Source: Tetrahymena thermophila SB210
Taxonomy: Eukaryota; Ciliophora; Oligohymenophorea; Hymenostomatida; Tetrahymenidae
Direction: 5' to 3'
DNA length: 64,000 bases
Assembly (NCBI RefSeq): GCF_000189635.1
Contig: NW_002476250.1
Coordinates: 186,001 to 250,000, forward strand
Shown: piece by piece, positions 26,817 to 37,781 of the stretch
Position numbering within the stretch: the stretch's first letter is position 1
Layout of the letters: every line of letters starts with the position of its first letter
Notes under the pieces: model-generated
Told to the model about the DNA's origin: nothing
The model's database searches: none
Seen by the model: the letters and a program-made list of their open reading frames with translations, nothing else
Translations under genes and position numbers: made by a program

Positions 26817-27503
26817 ATGTCTTCATAAGCTTCATTAAGAGCAAGCGCTATCATGAGCTAAATGCAAGGTATTTCTATAATGAACCTCAGTCACAATCAA
26901 CTTTCAATAATTTTTGATTCCCTTTAGTTGAGTGATATCTTAAAAATGAGACTTATAAATAAACAATTGAATGAATAAGTAAAACTCTACTTAGAAGAAG
27001 TTTACATTCCTCGCCACTTTTCTAACTTTAACTTAGAAGAGGAGAAAACTAATATTGAATAACTCTAAAAAAGATAACTCAATCTAAACTTCTCTACTCT
27101 CTTTAACTAAGAAGGAATTAAGTCTCTTTAGAACCTTAGTGCCTCTCACTAAGAGTTGGTATAAAATATCTATTCATGCTACAATATTTTATAAAATGGT
27201 ATGTTTGCTTATGATAAAGGCACTAATTAATAAGTCTTCAACTAATAATTGTTCCAAGATTTCTCTTAAAACTTTGACATCAATAAGTTATCAATCGAAA
27301 CCTTAGAGTAGCTCACTGAATAAGTTTAAAAAATAAGCATGTCAGTAATTACTCCTTAAATGAGACACATTGCCCTTATGGTTCGTACATTTTCATAACT
27401 TGTAATGAATTTCTAATTTTCAAACAAGCTTAAATCTACAAAACTAAGAGTGAGTTAATACCAAGTCGTTTAAAGCATAGTCAAAAAGTCATGCCAAATT
27501 TGA
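26817..27503 (+). CDS. F-box-like protein, 228 residues, intronless
   Basis: Single code-6 frame from ATG 26817 to TGA 27501-27503. Near the N-terminus (about residues 25-50) the segment LSIIFDSLQLSDILKMRLIN has the L-x-x-(I/L)-F-x-x-L...L-x-x-(R/K)-x-(V/I)-(N/S)-K pattern of an F-box, which in the family binds Skp1 in SCF ubiquitin ligases. The rest is helical, Gln- and Leu-rich, with no WD40 or LRR substrate domain that I can see. Base use differs from neighbouring genes: many codons end in C (CTC, TTC, AAC, TCT/CTT with TAA for Gln), the pattern of well-expressed ciliate genes, and the downstream region is also C-rich. The next ATG (codon 13) is an alternative start. F-box identification is moderate; existence of the gene is well supported. 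Confidence 0.7.
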
Positions 27504-30453
27504 ATATGACAGCAAACAATACAAAATAATAAACAAACAAGAAACCAACTCACCCTCTGTCATAATCTTCCATGTATGCTTACATACATAAATATAATAT
27601 AATTGACAAGCCTTACGCTAACATTTTACAGACACAATAATTGTAAACAATTTTTCTTTCTAAATAGTTAACAAAAATAATATATAAAATCTTCATCTTT
27701 CTACTATATATTTACCTTAATAACAACAATCACTACCAAACCAAATCAACCAACCAAAAAACCAATAAATAAATAAACACACCCTATATAAAAAATCTCT
27801 CATTTAACATTCCTACTAACTTATTATTACTATAATTCTATAAAAAATAAAAAAAATCTTCCTCATATAATCTTTCTTTATTGTTTATATGCATATATAT
27901 ATTTTACTTATTTAAGTAAGCATATTTAAAACTTTACAAAAAGAATTGTAATTAATTAGCATATGTCTTCCTTTTAATTTTTCTTATATGATTTCTACTC
28001 TTACTTATTCATAAATTCCTCACATATTTATTTATTTTTTTTTTTGCAATAAATTAAATTTTGTCCACTCTTTCATTATCAAATCTAAGAAAATATATGG
28101 ATATCTTAAATCGAATATTAATTAAACTCAAATATTTAAATTATTCAAATCACTTGTTTACACTCTCTTAAATTATTTAAATTGATGAACAAAAAAATCT
28201 TTTAGCACGACATCTAAAGGCATTCGCTTATTCACTCATTCTCTTTCTTACTAAAAAATACAAAGATAATTGTAATTTATTTATTGACTTGTAAATTTGG
28301 TTTAAATTGTTTTCATAAATCAGTTAAAAAATTATAATTTGTAATACAAAACAATTTTTCTGTAAGTAAAATGAGATAAATACATTACTTTAAATGATCT
28401 TCTAATGACTTATGTTGACAATTAGAAAATTAAAGTAATGTGTGGAAATTATTCAGTGCACAACGCACAAAGGCTTGCACCTAAAAACTCTGTTTTTTTA
28501 TAACTTGATTTAAGTAAAAAAATAAATTGTATAGGTTTTTTTTGGCAAAAGTAAAACGATTTATACTCTTTTAGTTTTAACTAACTGATGCCAAAAGATA
28601 CCTTAAAATAAAATAGCTTACTTAAGAAAAGATTCAAATTTATTGCTTATATTTTTCAAAATTAATCTATTTTGATATTTATTAAATGTTCTTTTCCTTC
28701 ACTTAATTTGAGTCATCAACTTCTTATAAAAGAAATTTATGACACTTCTGTTTTATTCATTTACCAAGCTAGAATTTTTAATGAACTACAACTGTATTTA
28801 GCTTTAAAAAAATTAGATAAGTAAGTTAATTAAATCTCGAAGTTTTTAATTTATTCTTTTCTTGCTTAGATCATTTACCAAACATAAATGAGCTTATTTT
28901 AAACCAGAATTTATATCTTAGCATTATAATGTATATCCAATTTCTATAATAAATATATTTTCTATTTTATTATTATTTTTTCTAATTTAATGAAATGTGA
29001 TTACATAAACTAAATTCAAGCTCTAATAATTCTAAATCTAATATAAAATTTTAGACTATCAGTTTTTTGAAAAAATTTTAAGTCTTAAAAATATCAAAAT
29101 TCTTAAAATAATTTTAAATGAAAACAAAGTAAATATATAACTTTTTATTACATACATTAATTGATGAAATGGTTGGATGCTAACTAAATCATAAATGCTT
29201 TAAGTATGTAGTTTTTGGTTATTTTTATATACCAAATGATCTAAACATAAATGTTAAAAATCTTCACTAACATATTACATTTAAAATAAATTTTTTTTCC
29301 TATCAAAATAGATTTTTATATCTATTTTACCCTTACAGAACTCCTACCGTGTATTTTATAAATATTCTAAATATCAAAATACATTATATCTACTCTGCTT
29401 AAAAAAAATATTTGACTGTATAATTAGGGCCTTGCTTTTGAATTTAAATAGCATTAACTTAGTTAATCTATATAACTAAAATTAGTGTTATGATTTATTT
29501 CTGTGATAATAAATATATTTTTAGCCACAGCGTATATTATTATTATTACAATAAAGAATTTTTCTTTTTTAAACATTAATTAAATAATATTTAAAATTAT
29601 TTACAATAGGAATCAAAACAAGGAAATTTTAAATTGATAAGTAATATTGTTAAATTTCCCCACATGTGGAATAAATATTTATTTATTGACTTGAATAATA
29701 TATTTTTAATGTAAACATAAATTTTGATTTTAAAGCTAATAAAATTTACCTCCCTATTTTATCTAAAAGGTTACTTAAAGCTGGGCTATTTTTCAAAGAA
29801 TGGAGGATTCAATAATAATTTAAGAATATTCATGAATAATACCTTAATAAATTATTTAAACAATTATCTAAACAGTTTTTAAATGGATTTAGTTGTTGGT
29901 ACATAAATTATAAACGACATGATTAAGTGGTAATATTTAAGCCTCAAATATGTTATAAGTTGTGATTTTAAATTACTCTTTTGATTTAGTTGTTAACAGA
30001 TATGTTCACGAATAAGATAATAATTACGAATAGTAATAAACATATATATGAAAAATTTAAATAAAGTTAGTGACTTACAAATTTAAAAAATTCAATATTA
30101 TAGTAAGTATTGTAATTCTTATATCAATGAAATTGAGCATTCTTAGATCAATCGCCTGTTTTGTTGTAAAAGGATTTCTTTAATATTTGGTTAGGTATTC
30201 TAAAGTATTATGGATTGATCATATTCATGCATGCATACATTCTTGCTTACTTATTCTTTTAGCTTATGTATTGTTAAATGCTTACAAGCTTTGCAATAGA
30301 CAGTGATAGTAATATTTAATAATAATAGCTAATAGAAATAGGATTTATTGATAAGATAGTAATCATTAATAAAATGTTAATACTTGTGGATTTTATTGAT
30401 TTAATTTCAAATTTGTATGCCTTACTCAAGCTGTGCGTTCATGAATTTAGTTT
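27504..30453. other. 2.9 kb AT-rich intergenic region
   Basis: Between the 3' ends of the F-box-like gene (plus) and the mitochondrial-type gene (minus). Mostly A/T. Several inverted repeats are visible: 28383-28440 (long hairpin, listed), 28540-28547 with 28589-28596 (TTTTGGCA/TGCCAAAA), and 30146-30153 with 30213-30220 (GATCAATC/GATTGATC). I see no protein-coding gene. Confidence 0.5.
28383..28501 (+). ncRNA. candidate structured RNA: nested hairpin, second stem and T-run
   Basis: An 11-bp perfect inverted repeat CATTACTTTAA/TTAAAGTAATG (28383-28393 with 28430-28440) encloses a second 7-bp pair TTCTAAT/ATTAGAA (28400-28406 with 28421-28427). Just downstream GTGCA/TGCAC (28456-28460 with 28476-28480) forms another stem, and a T-run follows at about 28493-28499, as at a Pol III end. 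It could equally be a small terminal-inverted-repeat element. Transcription is not shown. Confidence 0.3.
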
Positions 30454-33400
30454 TCACTCTTATTTTTATCTTTCTTTTAATTCTTTCTAAAGTTTCGACC
30501 AATCAAATTGGACTTCTTAAATTTCAGGATCAATAACACCACCCTTAGTTGCTTCACCAATCATGATATTTCTATAGGTTAATTCTTACATTCTATCCAT
30601 AAAGCTTAACCATTGTTGAGGTTCTTCAACGTCTTTAATATAGGTATCTTGCTTAGCAATAAGTTCTTCAATGGTCTTCTTCAAATATGGGATCTTTTAA
30701 TCAGGACTAATGGCTTCGAAATCCTTGTAAATGAGGTTAAATACTGCAAACTTGTGATTTTCGAGCAATTAAAGTTTTAAGCGATGGAGTGGTGTAGGTT
30801 TTCCGTTTGGAAGAGTTTGACGAGCACCCTATATCATAATAGCAACTCTTTGAGGCATAATTGCCCAATCAATAAGCAAAAGATTTTCAAAGTTGTCAAG
30901 ACCAATAGAGTTGAACTCTAATCTGTTTTAAAGCAAAACACCAATTGATTTCCATTCTTTATTGTTTTCCATAATAGAATCTATTTATCTACTAGCATCC
31001 CAGGTAGCTTCAGCATCTTAGCAGGCAAGCTTGTAAATATCGAAATTCCACTTGGGGAAAATTGATTGCATGTAGTATCTAGCAAGCTTTATAGGATAGT
31101 AGTTTAAAACAGGCACAACATATTAATTCTTACAAATATTTTTCACAAATTTCTTCCATATTTCAGCATCTTTTTTATAAAATTTGTAAATATTTGATGA
31201 ATAGTGTATTTGTATGAATGATGCATTAAATTTTAAATTTTGAGTAATCTGAATTATTTTTTCTATTACCAATTAGTTAAAATTAACTAATAATCTGTAC
31301 AATTTTTAAAAGTATTAATTGCTCATACTTTTACATAGCCAATCACCCATATCTTTTACTACGATATCTGTTTGAATCCTTTTAAAATTTCAGATTCATT
31401 TCAAAAATTAACTAGCGTAATAATATGGGAAATAATCATTAGCCACACACCTTTAAAACCATACAAAAGAATATAGCAGTAACAATTAATTTAATTTTGA
31501 AAAAATTAATTATTTGTTACTTCTGTTCGTATGCAAGCATATCTCAATAATTAAAAAACCAGCTTCAATTAAATTATTGTAAATTTAAAAAAAGTTATAA
31601 GGCAAAATTTACTTGACTGTATTAAGTTTTGAAGTAATTAAAAATAGTAATTTATTGATTTACTTTTTTTTTAATATATTCTATATGTATTACTGATATT
31701 TTACTTGTATTAAAAATAAATAATTACTAGATTTGATTTAACAAAACCTAACCTCAATAAAAGCTAGTTTACATTTAATTTCTTAAATGACAAAAATTAA
31801 TAATTCTATAACAATTACTATTTCTACTAAAAAATTAATACTAAATTTTCTTACAATTATTAATCAATTTGTGTGGAATTTATTTTTATCGACTTAAAGT
31901 ATAGGCATTACATATATCTTAAAATTTTTGCTAAAAATAGAATTTAATGTTTTAATTTACCTTTATTTTGTTCAAACATTAATGAGAAAGCGACATAATG
32001 TAATTCTGAATGTGATAGGTTGGATTCTAAATTTTCATTGAGCCATGGTTAAATAAATTTCTTTCTGAAAACAGGATCTACCAAATCTTAAAAGGCAAAA
32101 GCGTAAAAGGTTCTGGCTTTATCAGCATTTGAGAATTATGACCAATGCTTTTCAGCAGCCTTTTAAAGTGCTTTATAGAGCTATTCAGATCCAAAACCAG
32201 CATTATTGTTTGCTTTAGAGAAACCGTATAAAGCATTTGAAGTCTAGAAAGCATCAAGAGTATCAATATTCTTAATAATATATCTTTCAATATGAGTTAA
32301 AACATCCTTGAAGGTAGTGAGTTATAAGTTATTCAAACCAATTAAAACTCTTACAAAATCATCACCCTAAATTTATTTAGCATTATTAGCTAAAGCATCA
32401 GCAAGGTGATCAACAATTTTATGCTTTTCTTTTAAATCTTAATCTTTTTCTCTAATCTCCTTTCTCTTGTAACTATATTTATTAAAAATATTTAGATTAA
32501 TCTGAAAAGTCATTTTGCCCAATAAAATTTATAAAATTCTTATAAAACTTAAATATTTTTTTTGTTTCATCAAAAGTAAAATACAAATTTTCTGCATCTA
32601 TCTTAATTCTAATTAAAACCTTTTGTCATGTATCAACAACGGTTTTAATTAAAATTAGCATTTAATCTAAAACTAATACAAAAATAAAAATGTTTTTATA
32701 TTTACTTTGGGAAAAGGGAGTGAGAAAATACAAACAAAAGAGCTATAGCTTCTTAAAGGGTTTTAATAGGTCTTCTACAGATTTCATCGAGTATTAAATT
32801 ATAATATTTAAGAGAGTTAATATGTCTAAATGCGAAAAGAAGGTGAGACAAATCTAATACAGAAGGAACATTATGGAGCTCAGTAAAAACAATATCATGG
32901 ATAGCCTTTAAACAGTCACGAGAAAGTGATTTAGGGGACAAAGCACAAGAGGCATATCTCATTTTAACAAGTTCCATGACAGGATAGTGATGAATAGATT
33001 ACATAAAATTTTATTCAATTTTCTCCCAAATTCCAAAAACATCTTTATTGTATCTAAGTTTAAAAGAAAGGACTAAGCATAAGTCAGGTAAAAGTCTATA
33101 ATTCATGTTTGAAACTTTTTGCTTGATTTCTTCAAATAATTTTTTGCATTCTTCATTTTCAGAGTAGAAGTCATCTTCAATAATAAACTCTTAGTCAATA
33201 CCAGCTCTTTTAAGAGGAGAACCTACAACAATAAAAAAACATTAAACTAAATTGCTTTCAAAAGTGATTTTAAAATAAATATTAAAGACGACTGACTGTC
33301 TTTTTAATATTAAAGATAAATTCAATTTTTTTTAGTAGAATTCAAAAAGAATTTTCTTTTTCAGATTTTTACTTAATTTCTAAATAAATGATTGATTTAT

Positions 33401-34371
33401 ATAATAACTTAAATATTTTTTAACAGTATCAATATCTATTCCTTGATGAATTATAGCTTTATTATAATCAATTACCTTCTGATTCAGTTGCAATTTTTAA
33501 AATAGTCTTCAATGTTTCAGCGAGTTCTGGTACCTTTTCAATTTAAGGAGTAAACTAATTTAAAAAACTTATTTTTCTGTCAGCTTATTCAAAAAAGTGT
33601 TTTCCATTTCTATGATGAAAATAGAGTTCCTTCTACAAAATACGATCATAGTATCTCTTAGGAGCTCCTTGTTCTCCAAAAATTTCATCCTTTTCAACTT
33701 TAACTACTTCTTCTTCAACATCAATTTTTTAACCTTCTAAGGTTTTTTAGGCTGCTTCTTCTAATTCAGTTTGATATGCTCTATATATATTTTCATAAAA
33801 TAATCATTAATTAATTATCTTTAAAATAATTTAATATTTTATAGCTCTGAATTAATTTAATTTGATATTCAATAATTCATTTTATCATTGATCTATTAAT
33901 AGAAATATATCTTTGCTTTTAATTAATTTATATAAATGCTATTTTCACATTTGAGTACTAAATTTGCATATATTATGTTAGCTAATTAACTAATTAATAT
34001 GACTTATATTCATACTATCTTGAGGATGTTAATCTTTTTTAAATCTATTTATTCTCTGAAATATATCAACTCCTCTCATACCCAAAACAAAAATTCTAAA
34101 TTTATTATTTTATATAATATATTAATCACCTGAAATCTGCAGTCTAAAATCTTTTTTTTGTCATAGCACCAACAGGAGCTTCATACCATTATCTATCTTG
34201 CTTAGTTTTTATCTTTTGTTATTTATCATAACCATATTTAAATGGCTTTTCAGGGAATACTTCAGCAGAAGTAGCCCAACGATTTTTGTCAAATCCTTTA
34301 AAACCTCTTCTAATCTATTAAAATAAGGAAGAGACGCTAGAAGTACCTTTATTAACAACTTATCCTATCAT
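30454..34371 (-). CDS. predicted mitochondrial helical protein, 829 residues, unknown
   Basis: Five exons on the minus strand (34130-34371, 33476-33780, 32706-33222, 31961-32472, 30454-31367). They sum to 2,490 nt = 830 codons with every junction in phase; the last intron is unusually long (593 nt). The N-terminus MIGQVVNKGTSSVSSLFQQ followed by IRRGFKGFDKNRW is basic, Ser/Gln-rich and acid-free with an R-R-G-F cleavage-type motif, typical of a mitochondrial presequence. The body is all-helical. It has repeat-like units (for example VLDLSHLLFAFRHINSLKYY and TLDAFQTSNALYGFSKA) reminiscent of the helical repeats of RAP/OPR-type organelle proteins, but I see no RAP domain. It could also be a ciliate-specific subunit of a mitochondrial complex or ribosome. 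Codon use is less A/T-biased than the neighbours, suggesting good expression. The gene is solid; the function is not assigned. Confidence 0.8.
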
Positions 34372-36807
34372 GCTAGCAATTTTTAAATTCGTATCCTTTC
34401 TGTATATAATAATTTCTAAGAATCAAATTAAATTATTCTTCTTGTATTTTCCTTAACTTTATTTTTATTACTTTGTGTTTTAGATAAGTATATCTTTAAA
34501 ATCTTTCTTTTTCTTTCTTTTTGTTTGCAATTTTTGTTTGAGTTCTCTTCTTATAAACATAATCAATGAATTAATGAATGAATCAATGATTGATTGATTA
34601 TTTATAAACTCTCTTAGCTTTTTATTATATATTATTAGAGTAGTTTATTAGGTTTAATTTTCTTAAAAATCATTTATTTTACTTTCTCTATTTTTTACCC
34701 TAACTTAAAATAATTAAAATTTTCATTTCAATCAAAAGAAAGTAATGTTTTTTAAATGATATTCCTCAAAAAAGGTACTATTTATATTTTTAATTTAAAT
34801 TGTTTGTACACATAAAAATAAAAAACACACCAAAAACAAAAAATATTTTATATTTAATCATGTAAAAAATTAATTTTTTATCTTTTTCTTGATAAATTAA
34901 TTCGAAAAAAAGTTTAGAAATTTAAAAGTAAATTTGTATATAAATTTAAAAAGAATTTTAATTAAAATTTATTTGATAAATGTTATTGTAATATTTTAAT
35001 TTTTTTAAATTAGTTTAGCTGGTATTTTAATTATTTATTATTATTTTATTTTATCTATAAAATTTTTCTTTTTTTCTTTTTAGGATATTTTTTATTAGTT
35101 TAAACTTAATACTTTTAATTTTTATTTATTAATATTTATTTAAATAAAATATATTTTATGTATTTTTGTTATGATTTTCGTTTATTATGATAGAGTTAAA
35201 CTTTTTCATTTTTTTATAAAGATAAGTAGTTTGTAGGTATTAATTTCATTTAAAGAGTATTTTAAGCTAAATTGGAAAGAGAATAGTCAGGATTTAAGGA
35301 AATGATGCGTGCGTACTTAGTAACCTATTAATAATTTTAAAGAAATTTTTAGCTAATAAAAAGCTATTTTATTTTTGACATTAGATTTTATATTAAATTC
35401 ATTTTTGTAAAAAGCAGGGGTAACAGTAGTTTTGACAATCCATATTTTTTTATTCATTTAAAAATTAAAACTATAATGCTGCAAATTATTATTTGGTATG
35501 GCTTTCAGTTGATAGATTTAGATCGCTTAATGTTGAACTGTGAAACATTTAGGTCTGAAAGACTTGAAGCGATTTACTATCTAATAATTGTTTGAGTGTT
35601 CTCTTTTAAAAAATTAACGGGGCTGTTTTAAAAATTATTTTATTGCTTGATTATAGTTTACTTTTTTTTCACTTTTTTTCTTTTTAATTTTTTTATATTA
35701 ATTTAATATATTCGTTAATAATTGAAAGATTCTAAAATATAAAATATATGGATACAATTTTATTAAATAGAAAGATTTGGTAACATCTAATCTTCTAACA
35801 CTTTCATTATTTCCTAATATATTTAAGATTAAAAATATGAAAATATATATAAAAATAAATAAATAAATAAAATACAATTATTAAAAATTTAAAAAAAATT
35901 TTTTTGTACAAATAAAATAATTTCATAACAGAATCATTTATTAATTTTTTTCTTTGTAAAATATATAATCTGTCTACCTAAATATTTTTATTATTTTGGT
36001 AACTCCTATATTTTTAATAAAATTCCTTTTTGATTATGTATGATTGATTTAATTGATTTTAAAATAAATAGATGAAGAATTTTATTAAATGTATTCCATT
36101 TTTTTGAACAAAAAAGAAATATATACATTTGAAAAAATTAATGAAATAGTAGAATATGTAAAAATATATTGATTTTATAAAAATTCCATTGATAAGATAT
36201 TCATTTTTATACTTTAGAAGTTAAAATTTTTTATAAAGTTTAAAATTATTTGCATTTAATTGAGTAAAAATTAAAATTAATTTATTTTGCATCAAATCAA
36301 AAATTAATTTGTTTTATTTCAAATAAAACATTTATTTTAATTTTATAATAGCAATAGATAATAAATAAGATTTTTTAATTTAATTTTTAAAAGTAATACA
36401 CTTTAGTTGGTTAGGTTTTTTATTATGAAGTAGTTTGTTTTCTTTATTTGAGGAAAAACGTTGAAATTTTTTCTTAAAAATTAGAAATATTTCAAAATGA
36501 ATGTCATAAATTTTCTTTATGTTTTTAAATAAAAATTTGAGTTTTTTTTTTTCTTTGTCAAAGTTTCAAAGAATTTGAAAAGCATTTTGGTTTAATATTT
36601 ATTTGATGATCTTTAATTTTTATATAATTAATATTAAACGAAAAAAATTAATAAGATAAGCAGCACAACCCTTATAGTTATGTAAAATATTAATACGTAA
36701 CGCTAGCTTATAATGGTGAGCGCCAAAAATAGACTAGTAGTAACTAGTGGACTGACTAGTCAGAGAGCTATATTATTTCTACGAATCAAAAGTTTTTCAA
36801 TAAGCTC
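34372..36807. other. 2.4 kb AT-rich intergenic region
   Basis: Upstream of the mitochondrial-type gene. Nearly all A/T with poly-A/poly-T and TAAA repeats. One less AT-rich stretch at about 35400-35640 contains an inverted repeat (35521-35528 with 35567-35573, GATCGCTT/AAGCGAT) around a small GTCT-GAA-AGAC hairpin. Another at 36690-36770 contains GACTAGT/ACTAGTC and CGCT/AGCG stems. No coding frame with convincing composition. Confidence 0.5.
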
Positions 36808-37059
36808 TCAAATATGATTAGGAAAAGATTCATCTATTGAAGTTTTTACCATTCGATGGGATAGTTTTTCACATTTTCGCATAAGTTTTTAAGGAGCACT
36901 CGTTTCTAGCAGGAAAATAAAAATTGATTTCACCTATTTACTGACATGCAATAAGTTTTTTAAATTTGGAAATACATTCATAAGCCCGGCCAATCTTTAG
37001 ATGATTCCTAAAACTCTCTAAATAATTGATTCATTTAGAGGTTTGAATTTCTTAATCAT
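36808..37059 (-). CDS. small F-box-like ORF, 83 residues, possibly broken
   Basis: Minus-strand ORF from ATG at 37059 to TGA at 36808. It begins MIKKFKPLNESIIQRVLG, and its second half contains FIFLLETSAPQKLMRKCEKL, resembling the helix-turn pattern of an F-box (I-x-x-F-L...L-x-x-x-C-x-K-(L/M)). The frame continues for 15 plausible codons (ELIEKLLIRRNNIAL) after this TGA, to a second TGA at 36760-36762. The first TGA could therefore be a selenocysteine codon or readthrough, a disabling mutation, or the true end. An upstream TGA precedes the ATG. It could be a small gene, a gene remnant, or a fragment of a spliced gene. Confidence 0.35.
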
Positions 37060-37781
37060 ACTTAAAGCTCACTCGGAAGTCGACGTTATCTCTTCCCGCT
37101 CTTCTATTACCCAGTCTTATTTCCTTAAAATTATATTTAATAGTCTTTCAAAATTAAGTAGATGAGATTGATTAATTTAAGATATATAAGCACACAAAAT
37201 ACAAAGAAATTAGAAGCAAACTAACACAATATTAAGAGAACACATTAGATAAATAGATTGAGATAAAAATATTTTAGAAGCAAAAAACTACACAAAAAAT
37301 ATAAGTTCTAATTTAAATAAAAGCACAAACTATACAAAAAATAAAATAATTTAAAATATAATTGAGATGGAGATTGATTAAAATAGAAACAAATAGATCG
37401 CATTATCATTTAAATATAAAAAAATATAAAAATTTAAACTTAAATAAAATAAATAAAAAAACATTAAAAAGAAAAAAATAAAAATAAAAATATAAAAATA
37501 AATAAATAAAATATAAAAAAAATGATATATTAAACAAACAAATTAAAATAAATAAAAAATAATTAAAAAAGAAATATCCAAAAAATATAAAATAAATAAT
37601 TAACTAAAAAATAAACTAAATAAAACATAATATAAATAATCAAGTTATTAACACCTAAATAAATCACATTGCGCACACATTTTTATCATATTTAATTTCA
37701 ATTTTTAGCTGATTATATTAAGCTGAAAAAAATTTTTTTAGTTAAATTTTCAATTAAAAAAAAATTAAAAAAGTTTGACAA
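37060..37781. other. gap with A-rich low-complexity DNA
   Basis: Between the small F-box-like ORF and the 3' end of the Cdc20-like gene. Positions 37060-37130 are moderately GC-rich and could be a 5' exon or leader of the small ORF. From about 37260 to 37660 the plus strand is almost entirely A with AAATAA units. Confidence 0.5.
37421..37640. repeat. A-rich low-complexity tract
   Basis: Strong strand asymmetry: long runs of A broken by single T residues, in AAATA/AAATAAATAA units. Simple-sequence DNA with no repeat unit longer than about 8 nt. Confidence 0.7.

Noticed and set aside
27541..27555. GAAACCAACTCACCC, similar to the Tetrahymena chromosome breakage sequence
   Set aside because: Only the AAACCAAC core matches; the remaining conserved positions differ, and no telomere repeat is nearby.
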